Shown here piece by piece: positions 26,131 to 32,969 of a DNA stretch of 38,902 bases. Source of the DNA: JAWOGN01 sp046496815 (lineage in GTDB: Bacteria > Desulfobacterota > DSM-4660 > Desulfatiglandales > Desulfatiglandaceae); the NCBI GenBank assembly GCA_046496815.1, contig JAWOGN010000372.1, positions 1 to 38,902 of the forward strand, in the 5' to 3' direction. The notes under the pieces are model-generated. The model had not been told where the DNA came from. It did no database searches and saw only the letters and a program-made list of their open reading frames with translations. Numbering within the stretch: the stretch's first letter is position 1; every line of letters starts with the position of its first letter. Position numbers and translations under genes: made by a program.

Positions 26131-26386
26131 TCGGATCGCTCCGTTTGAGCACAGCTTTATCAAACATCTCTAATTTGTAGCGGTCGGCCCGCATCTCAAT
26201 CCACATGGCGGCCGGAATTAAAACAGGGGTCCAAAAGGCTCAGCCGATCACCCCCGCCAACCCGTACCCTACAACGACATCGCACTTTGGATTCACCCGG
26301 AAAAAACAGCCTATCGGCTTTTTGGGAGTTGAGAATCCAGCCAGGTTCCAGGTAATCACAAGAGGGAAGGGCAAGTCATGATACTT
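26111..26386 (-). pseudogene. Possible remnant of a small protein gene with an in-frame TGA, upstream of hisC
   Basis: Reading the minus strand from 26386 gives a protein-like frame beginning KYHDLPFPLVITWNLAG. It contains CDVVVGYGLAGVIG, then a TGA at 26242-26240, and continues AFWTPVLIPAAMWIEMRADR to KLEMFDKAVLKRSDPNE, ending at a TGA inside hisC. Composition is that of a real protein: a hydrophobic centre and a charged, Lys/Arg-rich tail. There is no ATG with a ribosome site at the front. A second frame carrying MALRYKVIEVS ends just as this one begins, which would fit a frameshift. It may be a decayed gene, a selenocysteine-containing protein, or chance. I do not recognise the family and see no clear SECIS hairpin after the TGA. 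Confidence 0.35.
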
Positions 26387-26495
26387 CTATAACTTTATAC
26401 CTCAAGGCCATGAAAAAGTAAACTTGTGTAGCCTTCACGTGACAAACAATTTTTTCAAACCTCTTTCGATTTCGGACAATTACCTGGATTTCACC
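26131..26495. other. Divergent intergenic region between hisC and the IHF-beta-like gene
   Basis: This stretch has no intact gene on either strand. Its hisC-proximal part holds the broken minus-strand frame described separately. The remainder (about 26387-26495) is A/T-rich with no repeat or RNA that I recognise. I could not identify a good promoter for hisC here. Confidence 0.5.
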
Positions 26496-26524
26496 TTGAC
26501 TTGCGATTTTCGATCCATTATTTT
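26496..26524 (+). promoter_or_regulatory. Probable sigma-70 promoter for the IHF-beta-like gene and SRP RNA
   Basis: TTGACT at 26496-26501 and TATTTT at 26519-26524 are 17 bases apart (5/6 and 4/6 to consensus). Transcription would start near 26531, giving a leader of about 50 bases. No separate promoter for the SRP RNA was found inside the IHF gene, so this one may serve both. Confidence 0.5.
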
Positions 26525-26581
26525 TACCCACAAGCCCAGGTAACCTTTTTTAATCGCTCCCCTATTACGAAGAGGATGGCC

Positions 26582-26872
26582 ATGAACAAATCTCAATTGA
26601 TAGAAGCTCTCGCCCAAGAACAGGATTTGCCCTTGAAAAAAGCGGAAGAAGTCGTTAACACCGTCTTCGACGACATGGAAAAAGCCCTCATCAGAGGCGA
26701 AAGGGTCGAAATCAGAGGACTCGGTAGCTTTAAGGTGAAGGAATATGACGGTTACAAGGGTCGGAATCCCAAAACTGGAGCGATCATCGAGGTGACACCC
26801 AAGAAGCTGCCTTTTTTTAAAGTGGGTAAAGAATTAAAAGAGAGAGTGGATCTCGATCGAAAAATTTATTAA
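26582..26872 (+). CDS. HU/IHF family DNA-binding protein, IHF-beta-like
   Basis: A 96-residue DNABII protein that bends DNA as a dimer. ATG 26582 is preferred to ATG 26576, because AGAGG at 26571-26575 touches the earlier ATG but lies 6 bases from the later one. The EIRGLGSF segment (about 44-51), the beta-arm GRNPKTG with the intercalating proline (about 62-68), and the C-terminal FFKVGKELKERV match IHF-beta rather than IHF-alpha. Its stop codon (26870-26872) is two bases before the 5' end of the SRP RNA, so both are probably made as one transcript. This is notable because in Bacillus an HU protein is reported to bind the SRP RNA Alu domain. Confidence 0.92.
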   Translation: MNKSQLIEALAQEQDLPLKKAEEVVNTVFDDMEKALIRGERVEIRGLGSFKVKEYDGYKGRNPKTGAIIEVTPKKLPFFKVGKELKERVDLDRKIY

Positions 26873-26874
26873 TG

Positions 26875-27149
26875 CCTTGGTCGTGCTAGACGGGGAGCTA
26901 GCGGTGCCCTGTAACCCGAAATCCGCTTATGCGGGGTTGAATGTCCTTTGAGAGATCCTTGATACGGGTTGATCTTGCGTTGCTCCGGAGGCGTGATGGA
27001 CCTCACGTGACAGGCACTTGTGAATCCCGTCAGATCCGGGAGGAAGCAGCGGTAAGCAAGGGAGTCTGTGTCGTGATTGAATCTATTGCTTTTCTCCAAG
27101 CAGCGGAGACTTCATCGGTCATGGTTTGAACAAGGATGCACGGCCAAGG
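26875..27149 (+). ncRNA. ffs: Signal recognition particle RNA, large bacterial type with Alu domain
   Basis: The S-domain core is unmistakable at about 27029-27050: GTCAGATCC, a GGGA tetraloop and GGAAGCAGC, differing from the E. coli 4.5S core at two positions. Upstream, 26883-26945 matches the 5' Alu domain of Bacillus scRNA: GTGCTAG, AGCGGTGCCCTGTAA with the UGUAA turn, and GCGGGGTTGAAT. The ends are defined by pairing: CCTTGGTCGTGC at 26875-26886 pairs over 12 positions (one G-U) with GCACGGCCAAGG at 27138-27149. The length, about 275 bases, is that of the large Alu-bearing form, not the roughly 110-base 4.5S form of most proteobacteria. It lies two bases after the IHF-beta-like stop. Confidence 0.93.
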
Positions 27150-27251
27150 ACTCTCAAAACCCTTTCTCCACATCCCTTCTCCCACGATTTTTCTATGATT
27201 TTGAGCCTCGTTTGATACGCAATCAGCTGTCCTTCGCAGATTTTTTGAAAA

Positions 27252-27281
27252 TTGACATTGAAACGGTTTTGATGGCATAGA
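27252..27281 (+). promoter_or_regulatory. Possible sigma-70 promoter for pgeF
   Basis: TTGACA at 27252-27257 is followed after 18 bases by CATAGA at 27276-27281. The -35 is perfect but the -10 is weak. Transcription would start near 27288, close to the ATG at 27305. The rest of the gap after the SRP RNA (27150-27251) shows no hairpin with a T-run. Confidence 0.35.
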
Positions 27282-27304
27282 TGCCGTGAAATATCACAAT
27301 CGAA

Positions 27305-28087
27305 ATGGGTGAGATCGCTCCGAATCTAGTCTGGGTCCAAAAAAAGAAAATCCTATATTTCCGGTATCCAAGGCTTTCCTTGAATCGAAATCTGGTTCAT
27401 GGTGTTTTCACCCGGCATGGCGGATTGAGCGATCCGCCTTACGAGAGCCTGAACACCAGTTATACGGTCGGGGACCGACCGGAAAAGGTGACTGGAAATC
27501 TGACCCGGATCAAGGAAGTCATCGGTGCCCACCGTTTGATCTTCATGAACCAATCGCACGGGGACCACATCCTGCTTCTCCGTAAGGGCCTTCATATCCC
27601 CTGTGGCGAAATCCCCTCCGCCGATGCCGTTATTACGGATATCCCCGGTCTTGCCGCCATGGTAAACCAAGCAGATTGTCAGGCGGTTATCCTCTTTGAT
27701 CCCACCAGGAGGGTCGTGGCCAATGTCCACTGCGGATGGAGAGGTCATGTGCAAAATATACTGAAAAGGACCGTGATTCGAATGACGGATACCTTCGGCT
27801 GCAAAGCGTCAGACCTTTTGGCGGCGATCGGCCCGTCGCTTGGCCCATGTTGTGCTGAGTTTGTGAGTTATAAGGAAATTTTTCCGGCGACCTTCCAGGC
27901 GTTTATGGTACGGGAAAACCACTTCGACCTGTGGTCGACCAGTCGCCGGCAGCTTGAGCGTGCAGGTCTTAGGAAAGAGAACATCGAAATTGCCGGGATT
28001 TGCAGCCGCTGCTGCACGGATCTTTTCTATTCCTATCGAAGGGAGGGCCGGACGGGAAGATTCGGAACGATTGTCATGCTGAGGTGA
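27305..28087 (+). CDS. pgeF: Peptidoglycan editing factor PgeF / YfiH-type multicopper-oxidase-fold (laccase domain) protein
   Basis: A 260-residue cytosolic protein of the YfiH family, formerly called laccase-domain or polyphenol oxidase. Family members act as purine nucleoside phosphorylase/adenosine deaminase in vitro and limit misincorporation of amino acids into peptidoglycan precursors. The N-terminal HGVFTRHGGLSDPPYESLN motif is typical. The zinc ligands are recognisable as His in NQSHGD, Cys in NQADCQA and His in ANVHCGWRG. The AAIGPSLGPCCAEF segment and the C-terminal RTGRFGTIVML are also family marks. The ribosome site is weak. It lies 155 bases after the SRP RNA and converges with the dehydratase activator gene. 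Confidence 0.93.
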   Translation: MGEIAPNLVWVQKKKILYFRYPRLSLNRNLVHGVFTRHGGLSDPPYESLNTSYTVGDRPEKVTGNLTRIKEVIGAHRLIFMNQSHGDHILLLRKGLHIPCGEIPSADAVITDIPGLAAMVNQADCQAVILFDPTRRVVANVHCGWRGHVQNILKRTVIRMTDTFGCKASDLLAAIGPSLGPCCAEFVSYKEIFPATFQAFMVRENHFDLWSTSRRQLERAGLRKENIEIAGICSRCCTDLFYSYRREGRTGRFGTIVMLR

Positions 28088-28123
28088 AATGATCAGACGG
28101 TCAATGATTGCGCGGAAACCGAA

Positions 28124-28918
28124 TCAGGCATTTGTTCCTCGACACCCCTGCTTCTTGGCTATCAGCGCCGCACCCAGGGCGCCGATGATTTGAGGTTCTT
28201 TGAAGATGTGGATTGGTCTCTCCAATTTCTCTCCCATAAGGGCGACAATCCCCCTGTTCTTGGCCACCCCTCCCGTCATGGTGACTGGGCCTTCGACGCC
28301 GATTGCCTGTGCCATGCTCCACACCCGGTTCACAATCGCCCGATGAATGCCCCGGAGGATTTCCGCTTTGGGGTGATTTTTTGCGACCAGAGAGACGACC
28401 TCACTTTCTGCGAAGACCGTGCAAACACTACTGATGGATGCCTCGGTCTCGGCGGTCAGGGAAAGATCCCCCATCTCATCCAAAGGCACGCGAAGTTTAT
28501 CCGCCATCACTTCCAAAAAACGCCCCGTTCCGGCTGCACACTTATCATTCATGGCAAAATCCAGCACCTTGCCGTTTTTGCCGACGCGAATCACTTTAGA
28601 ATCTTGGCCCCCGATATCGATGACGGTACCGATGTCCGGGAAATGATGAGACGCGCCCAATGCGTGGCATGAAATCTCGGTCACTTTTCGATCCGCCCAA
28701 GGCACGGAGCCGCGACCGTAACCGGTGGCCACCGTGATCCCCAGATGTACACTGGAAATACCTGCAGTAACCAAGGCTTGATTCAATGCGGCTTGAGCGG
28801 CATCGGTGCTATTGGCTCCTGTCTCCACGATGCTGTAGCCGATGGTCCTGTTCAGCGCATCGAGGATAACCACCTCTGTACTGAGAGAACCCACATCAAT
28901 GCCGGCAAAGCAGTCCAC
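28124..28918 (-). CDS. 2-hydroxyacyl-CoA dehydratase activator ATPase (BadF/BadG/BcrA/HgdC family)
   Basis: A 264-residue ASKHA-fold ATPase that, in its family, carries one [4Fe-4S] cluster in a homodimer and uses ATP to inject a low-potential electron into the dehydratase. GTG 28918 is chosen as start: it follows the upstream stop by 10 bases, has AAGGA behind it, and places GIDVGSLSTE at residue 6, as in HgdC. Earlier ATG codons lie inside the preceding gene. The cluster cysteines are Cys127 (DKCAAGTGRF) and Cys166 (SSVCTVFAESE), the same numbers I recall for the Acidaminococcus enzyme. The GGQDSKVI and TGGVAKN phosphate motifs are present. It is the last gene of a three-gene operon. Confidence 0.94.
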   Translation of the reverse strand: MDCFAGIDVGSLSTEVVILDALNRTIGYSIVETGANSTDAAQAALNQALVTAGISSVHLGITVATGYGRGSVPWADRKVTEISCHALGASHHFPDIGTVIDIGGQDSKVIRVGKNGKVLDFAMNDKCAAGTGRFLEVMADKLRVPLDEMGDLSLTAETEASISSVCTVFAESEVVSLVAKNHPKAEILRGIHRAIVNRVWSMAQAIGVEGPVTMTGGVAKNRGIVALMGEKLERPIHIFKEPQIIGALGAALIAKKQGCRGTNA

Positions 28919-28928
28919 TATCCGGTTT

Positions 28929-30242
28929 CTATCCTTCCAAGGCTTCAAAAAAGGCCTCAAGCCGCGTGCGAGTTTGGGCTTCGGCGTAGAATCTGGAATC
29001 CGTAATGTCCGCCTCAATAATCACGGAGGGCAAGGCGAATCGTTCGATCAAAAGGCGTTTTAGATCATATTGACCCACCGAGTAAGGCTTGCAACTTCTG
29101 GCGGAGTGGATCACCAGACCGTCTATCCGGTAATCCTGAATCAGTCGCTCCATAAGTTTCAGTCGGCTGTTGAGGTTGTTGTTTAAAATCACGAGACTGT
29201 AGCTTTTGGCCAGGGACTCAAACGGCCGATTTTCGTCCATATGGGGCGTGGTTTCAGCCCAAGCGTTTGTGTACGTAGCGGTGACGAAGTTCATGCCATG
29301 CTCGGCGAAAAGAGTTGCGTGATCCCGCATCTTGAACCAAATGGCGATATTGTCCCACATGAGTCGCTTTTTTTCGTTTTTAAGCGCCCCCACACCCTGC
29401 GCGACTCGCTCGTTGAGTTCCCTGAGAAGCAGGCGGTAATAATCGAGGGCTACCGGCAAACCCCTTAGCGAGACGATGGGGACCATATGCGCAAAGGCGT
29501 CGAAAATAGTCATGGGTGATGGCCGGGTTTTCATGGTTGCCAGTAACGCGCCCCAGGTGAAAGAGGTCTCTTTGCTTATCCGTATGAACTTCTTGAATTT
29601 TGAGTAATTAAAGCGTCGCCCGGAGGCCGCTTCCAATACGGGGATCATCTCCTCGAACTGACGGACCATGTAAGAAATGTCGTAGTCGGCGATCTCTTTA
29701 AAGTTGTAAGGCGTGTCGAACAGGATCAGCGGCGCCTTCAGGTAATGGGCCAGCGCTTTGTACCAGTAGACTACAGTCTGGCAAATATTGTTGGAGGCAA
29801 AAAGCAGGTCCGGTTTGGGAAGTTTACCGACAGGGGTTTTGCCTGAAAAGTAGTGAGCCAGATCGATGCGAGCGTAGGAGCAGAGATCCTGATGATACCC
29901 GTGTTCCTCTGCCACTGCGCACAGATCGGATCCCAATTTTTGCGCCCCACAGAGTGCGCCATGATTCTCCGGGTAAATGGTGTAAAAATCAAACGCTCTC
30001 AGCAACTCCACCGGGGCGCCGCTGGTAACCCATGCCACCGGTTTTGCGCCCGACGCATAACGCGACAGGAAATAGTGTCGCTTTACAATTTCCTTCAACC
30101 GATGGGTGCTTTTCAGAGGGGGGCCATAGTATTGCCCCGGCTTTGCCGGGCGTTTTTTTTTGCCCAAATCCGAGATTCCCATCATGGCGGGCGCACCCAG
30201 GTCCTTCATGACATTGAAGCATACCGACTTGAAGATCGACAT
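28929..30242 (-). CDS. 2-hydroxyacyl-CoA dehydratase / benzoyl-CoA reductase-like larger subunit (HgdA/BcrB type)
   Basis: A 437-residue catalytic subunit of the HgdA/BcrB class. ATG 30242 is preferred because GAGGGA, which overlaps the end of the upstream gene, lies 7 bases before it. The N-terminal WVTSGAPVELLRAFDFYTIYPENHGALCGA region is typical. Three cysteines sit where this family has its [4Fe-4S] ligands: Cys98 (HGALCGA), Cys154 (NNICQT) and Cys384 (ARSCKPYS). These enzymes remove water from 2-hydroxyacyl-CoA, or reduce aromatic acyl-CoA, by a radical mechanism. Which substrate applies here cannot be told from sequence. It lies between the smaller subunit and the activator, with gaps of about 10 bases on each side. 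Confidence 0.9.
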   Translation of the reverse strand: MSIFKSVCFNVMKDLGAPAMMGISDLGKKKRPAKPGQYYGPPLKSTHRLKEIVKRHYFLSRYASGAKPVAWVTSGAPVELLRAFDFYTIYPENHGALCGAQKLGSDLCAVAEEHGYHQDLCSYARIDLAHYFSGKTPVGKLPKPDLLFASNNICQTVVYWYKALAHYLKAPLILFDTPYNFKEIADYDISYMVRQFEEMIPVLEAASGRRFNYSKFKKFIRISKETSFTWGALLATMKTRPSPMTIFDAFAHMVPIVSLRGLPVALDYYRLLLRELNERVAQGVGALKNEKKRLMWDNIAIWFKMRDHATLFAEHGMNFVTATYTNAWAETTPHMDENRPFESLAKSYSLVILNNNLNSRLKLMERLIQDYRIDGLVIHSARSCKPYSVGQYDLKRLLIERFALPSVIIEADITDSRFYAEAQTRTRLEAFFEALEG

Positions 30243-30252
30243 GGTCATTCCC

Positions 30253-31341
30253 TCATGTAAGCATTTCGACAAACGCCTCAACCCGCGTTTTCAGCTGCCC
30301 GCTTAGACCGTGGTTCAGCTCTGAATCGATGACCAGGGTGGCAATTCCTGTCTTTTTCAGCGCCTCCACCATCTGCGGCACATCAAAAAGCTCAGGCTCA
30401 CAAAATTTGACCAGGCAAAAGATCACCCCTTCGGCACCGGTTCTATCAATTTTCCGCTTGAAGTATTCCCATCGTTTTGGAAAGGACGAGTCTTTTGTGG
30501 TGCAGGGGGGCATGGCGAAGTAATTTTCAGTCATGGCTTCAAAGGGGTCTTGGGCGTCGCTGCAGGGAATCAGAAGCCGCCTGCTGCAATTCAGCAAATC
30601 ATCGTCGGCGACGCGCACACCCAGCTCATCCAAAAGGGTAAGGAGCTCCGGAGGATTGGGTAGCACACCGCTCAGGACGACCGCCGGAACTCCGGCAGCC
30701 TTGCCCTTCGAGGCAGTGAGAAAGCCCTCGAGCAACGGAACGAAGTCATCCGGATGGAGAAACTCCCCTTGGCGAATGACCTGATAGAACTGAGCGTTGG
30801 ATGCTGCCAGGCTGCCGTTGGCTCTCAGGTCGTAGAGATCGCTCAGAATCGATGCCAACCGCCGGCCCTGCTTGACCCGCCGGTTGAGTTCAGATAAGTC
30901 GAGCGGTCCCAGTTGGTTTTGGAGGCGTGAGACGAGATTTTTGAGCTGCTCGAAATAGAATTCTCTTGAGGAAGCCCTGTCCGGCGCTTTTGGGTGATAA
31001 AAAAAGTAACATGGTGTGTCAAGGTTCAGATAGTCGTTCACAATGGAAGCCAGATTTTGAATGGAATCACAGGTATGGGGGAACAAAAACCCTTCCAGGG
31101 CATCGCATTTCCCTTGAAGAATGAGCTCGAGCCCCAGCTTAACCACTGAGCAAATGTAGGGCTGCAAATGCGCATCGGCGGACGTCACTTCCAGAGGGGG
31201 ATCCCAGATTTCAACCGGCAGGACATTCAGCGCCCATAGAATCTCTTTGGGGTACTGGGCGGGGAACACCCCAAATAAGTGTCTGCCTCTTTTTTTCTGT
31301 GCCGTAAGGTAATCTTTTCGGGTCATGAACATTTTGGCCAT
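30253..31341 (-). CDS. 2-hydroxyacyl-CoA dehydratase / benzoyl-CoA reductase-like smaller subunit (HgdB/BcrC type)
   Basis: A 362-residue subunit, first gene of the operon. The frame is open to a GTG at 31380, but a strong promoter ends at 31381, so that codon would be at or before the transcript start. ATG 31341 is therefore preferred, though its ribosome site is poor. The GVFPAQYPKEILWALNVLPVEIW segment is typical of the family. The cluster cysteines are Cys64 (QPYICSVVKLG), Cys91 (HTCDSIQN, the family CDxxQ motif) and Cys314 (KFCEPELFD). It should pair with the larger subunit as an alpha-beta heterodimer carrying one cluster per subunit. Confidence 0.9.
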   Translation of the reverse strand: MAKMFMTRKDYLTAQKKRGRHLFGVFPAQYPKEILWALNVLPVEIWDPPLEVTSADAHLQPYICSVVKLGLELILQGKCDALEGFLFPHTCDSIQNLASIVNDYLNLDTPCYFFYHPKAPDRASSREFYFEQLKNLVSRLQNQLGPLDLSELNRRVKQGRRLASILSDLYDLRANGSLAASNAQFYQVIRQGEFLHPDDFVPLLEGFLTASKGKAAGVPAVVLSGVLPNPPELLTLLDELGVRVADDDLLNCSRRLLIPCSDAQDPFEAMTENYFAMPPCTTKDSSFPKRWEYFKRKIDRTGAEGVIFCLVKFCEPELFDVPQMVEALKKTGIATLVIDSELNHGLSGQLKTRVEAFVEMLT

Positions 31342-31380
31342 GGGGGTCTTTACAGCTGTGTTGCAGCGAACCCTGAACAC

Positions 31381-31410
31381 ACTATAGGAAAGGCGTATGG
31401 GTCAAGTCAA
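31381..31410 (-). promoter_or_regulatory. Strong sigma-70 promoter for the dehydratase operon
   Basis: On the minus strand, TTGACT (31410-31405) and TATAGT (31386-31381) are 18 bases apart, each 5/6 to consensus. Transcription would start near 31374, about 33 bases before the ATG at 31341. A perfect 10-bp palindrome lies just upstream at 31421-31430. Confidence 0.7.
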
Positions 31411-31420
31411 GGATATGACG

Positions 31421-31430
31421 CCTGCGCAGG
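31421..31430. promoter_or_regulatory. Palindrome upstream of the dehydratase promoter
   Basis: CCTGCGCAGG reads the same on both strands. It begins 10 bases upstream of the -35 box, a usual place for an activator site. No known regulator consensus was recognised. Confidence 0.35.
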
Positions 31431-31595
31431 ATGGGGTCTGATTTGATTCACCCCAGCCCTCGTTCACCGCAAGGTTGAATGGATACGCTTTATTCATTTG
31501 TGCCGCAATGCCGGGGGGGTCGGTGAGATCCGCTGTTGCGCGATCTTGATCTTTTGTGTAAAAGAACCATGAGATATAAGAGGCGTTTTAAATCA

Positions 31596-31616
31596 GTGCC
31601 ATAACTCACATGGCAC
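31596..31616. promoter_or_regulatory. Inverted repeat before the PyrK-type gene (possible operator or mRNA hairpin)
   Basis: GTGCCAT at 31596-31602 and ATGGCAC at 31610-31616 form a perfect 7-bp inverted repeat with a 7-base spacer. It ends 20 bases before the ATG at 31636. A TATAAG at 31575-31580 could be the -10 of the same gene, which would put the repeat just downstream of the transcript start. An operator for a dimeric repressor or a leader hairpin would both fit. Confidence 0.45.
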
Positions 31617-31635
31617 ACAGGCCGGTGAATGATCC

Positions 31636-32454
31636 ATGGTGACCGAGCAGGATGCAAAAATCGTAATGAATCGGCAGGTGGCCTCCGAAACGTACCTGAT
31701 GGTTTTGGAGTGTCCCGAGATTGTGGCTGAAGCGAAGCCGGGCCAGTTTGTGATGATCCGGGTTCAGCCGGGACTCGATCCACTCCTTAGACGCCCTTTT
31801 TCCGTCTGCGGAACCAGGGGGCATGATTTGTTTTTGATCCTCTATCGGGTGGTGGGCAAAGGCACCGGAATTTTGTCCACTGTCAGGGAAGGGAAAGAAC
31901 TGTCCACCCTCGGACCCCTGGGAAGCGGATTTGAAATTCGAGGATCCGGGAGTGGATCGGTCTTGGTTGCCGGAGGAATCGGAATCGCTCCGCTCATTTT
32001 TTTGGCGCAGGCCATGGAGAACGAAGAAGTTGTTTTTATGACCGGTTATCGGTCCGTGACTGAGATGATTCCGATGGACTGGTTTGGTCTCCGTTCTTCA
32101 ATGCTCTCCGTTTCGACCGATGACGGAACATTGGGTCATCACGGACCTGTGACAGAACTCCTGGACCAACATCTGGCAGGGGTCACCAATGGCAGGTTCA
32201 CAGTCTTTGCGTGTGGTCCGCTTTCTATGCTCCGGCGTGTCGCGGCTCTGACCCTTGAACAAAATATCCCTTGCCAGGTCTCTATGGAAGCAAACATGGC
32301 CTGTGGTATCGGCGCTTGCCGGGGCTGTGCCGTGAAAGCATCTCCGCAGGCGAATCGAACATACTACCATGTGTGTCAGGATGGCCCGGTTTTCCCCGTA
32401 CAGGCCTTGAATTGGCAAGAAATGGAAAAGCCGCTGCTTGGAAAGAATGCATAG
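31636..32454 (+). CDS. Dihydroorotate dehydrogenase electron-transfer subunit-like flavoprotein (PyrK type)
   Basis: A 272-residue iron-sulfur flavoprotein. The FAD-binding domain shows RRPFSVCG near residues 53-60 and the NAD-binding domain GGIGIAPLIFLAQ near 113-125. The [2Fe-2S] cysteines are Cys223, Cys228, Cys231 and Cys247 (CGIGACRGC followed by YHVCQDGPVF), the PyrK arrangement. PyrK passes electrons between NAD(H) and the PyrD catalytic subunit. No pyrD follows: the next genes are an IHF-like gene on the other strand and a hydrolase. It is divergent from the dehydratase operon across a 294-base promoter region. It may serve pyrimidine synthesis with a distant pyrD, or another redox partner. 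The ribosome site is weak (GGTGA). Confidence 0.88.
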   Translation: MVTEQDAKIVMNRQVASETYLMVLECPEIVAEAKPGQFVMIRVQPGLDPLLRRPFSVCGTRGHDLFLILYRVVGKGTGILSTVREGKELSTLGPLGSGFEIRGSGSGSVLVAGGIGIAPLIFLAQAMENEEVVFMTGYRSVTEMIPMDWFGLRSSMLSVSTDDGTLGHHGPVTELLDQHLAGVTNGRFTVFACGPLSMLRRVAALTLEQNIPCQVSMEANMACGIGACRGCAVKASPQANRTYYHVCQDGPVFPVQALNWQEMEKPLLGKNA

Positions 32455-32478
32455 GCAGGATGGCGGAAACGGAAGTTG

Positions 32479-32847
32479 CTAAGCGCCGGATGCAAGGATT
32501 TTGTCGGGCGAGTTGATTTTTTTCTTGAGCCTGGGTGATGCTCGAAAGGTCACTGTCCGCCTGGATCTTAATATGATCATTTCGCCGGTCCGGGGGTTGC
32601 GGCCTTTTCTGGCCCACTTGAATTTCACCTGAAATTTCCCAAAGTTTACAATTCGAATGTCTTCACCGCCGACCAATGTGTTTTTCATGACCTCAAGCAG
32701 GCTGTTGACAATATCGTTCGCGCGTGTATGGCTTAAGAACACGCAGTCCATCTCTGGAAACAGGAAAGCCTGCCGAGGCTTTCGCCTGCTTTTGAAGCGC
32801 ACATTCTGCATCACGCTTCTCACCAAGTCTTTTTTGGTCAAGGCCAT
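32479..32847 (-). CDS. HU/IHF family DNA-binding protein, IHF-alpha-like with an internal insertion
   Basis: A 122-residue DNABII protein, about 20 residues longer than usual. The N-terminus MALTKKDLV is IHF-alpha-like. The GEDIRIVNFGKFQVK segment, the beta-arm GRNPRTG and the C-terminal RRTVTFRASPRLKKKI also match IHF-alpha. Between helix 1 and helix 2, where a normal family member has about 11 residues, lies a basic then aromatic stretch (about residues 17-42) containing SRRKPRQAFLFPEMDCVFLS. The reading frame is clean, so this is an insertion and not a frameshift. The extra loop could contact DNA or a partner protein. It is convergent with the PyrK-type gene and has a probable promoter at 32905-32933. 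Confidence 0.88.
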   Translation of the reverse strand: MALTKKDLVRSVMQNVRFKSRRKPRQAFLFPEMDCVFLSHTRANDIVNSLLEVMKNTLVGGEDIRIVNFGKFQVKFKWARKGRNPRTGEMIILRSRRTVTFRASPRLKKKINSPDKILASGA

Positions 32848-32904
32848 TCTTTTAGTGACGGAACCAGCGCGTCATAACCTTCAGGCATCGGTACCTGTTG
32901 CCGA

Positions 32905-32933
32905 ACCATGACACATCTGTATGGTTTTGTCAA
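32905..32933 (-). promoter_or_regulatory. Probable promoter for the IHF-alpha-like gene
   Basis: On the minus strand, a perfect TTGACA (32933-32928) is 17 bases from CATGGT (32910-32905). The -10 is weak, but it is preceded by TGT, which gives the TGn extension. Transcription would start near 32898 with a leader of about 50 bases. Confidence 0.5.
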
Positions 32934-32969
32934 ATAGCCGAAGATTCAGTATATGTTGGATGAAACCTG

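Noticed and set aside
31342..31380. GTG start at 31380 for the smaller dehydratase subunit
   Set aside because: A strong promoter -10 box ends at 31381, so this codon would not be in the transcript or would have no ribosome site.
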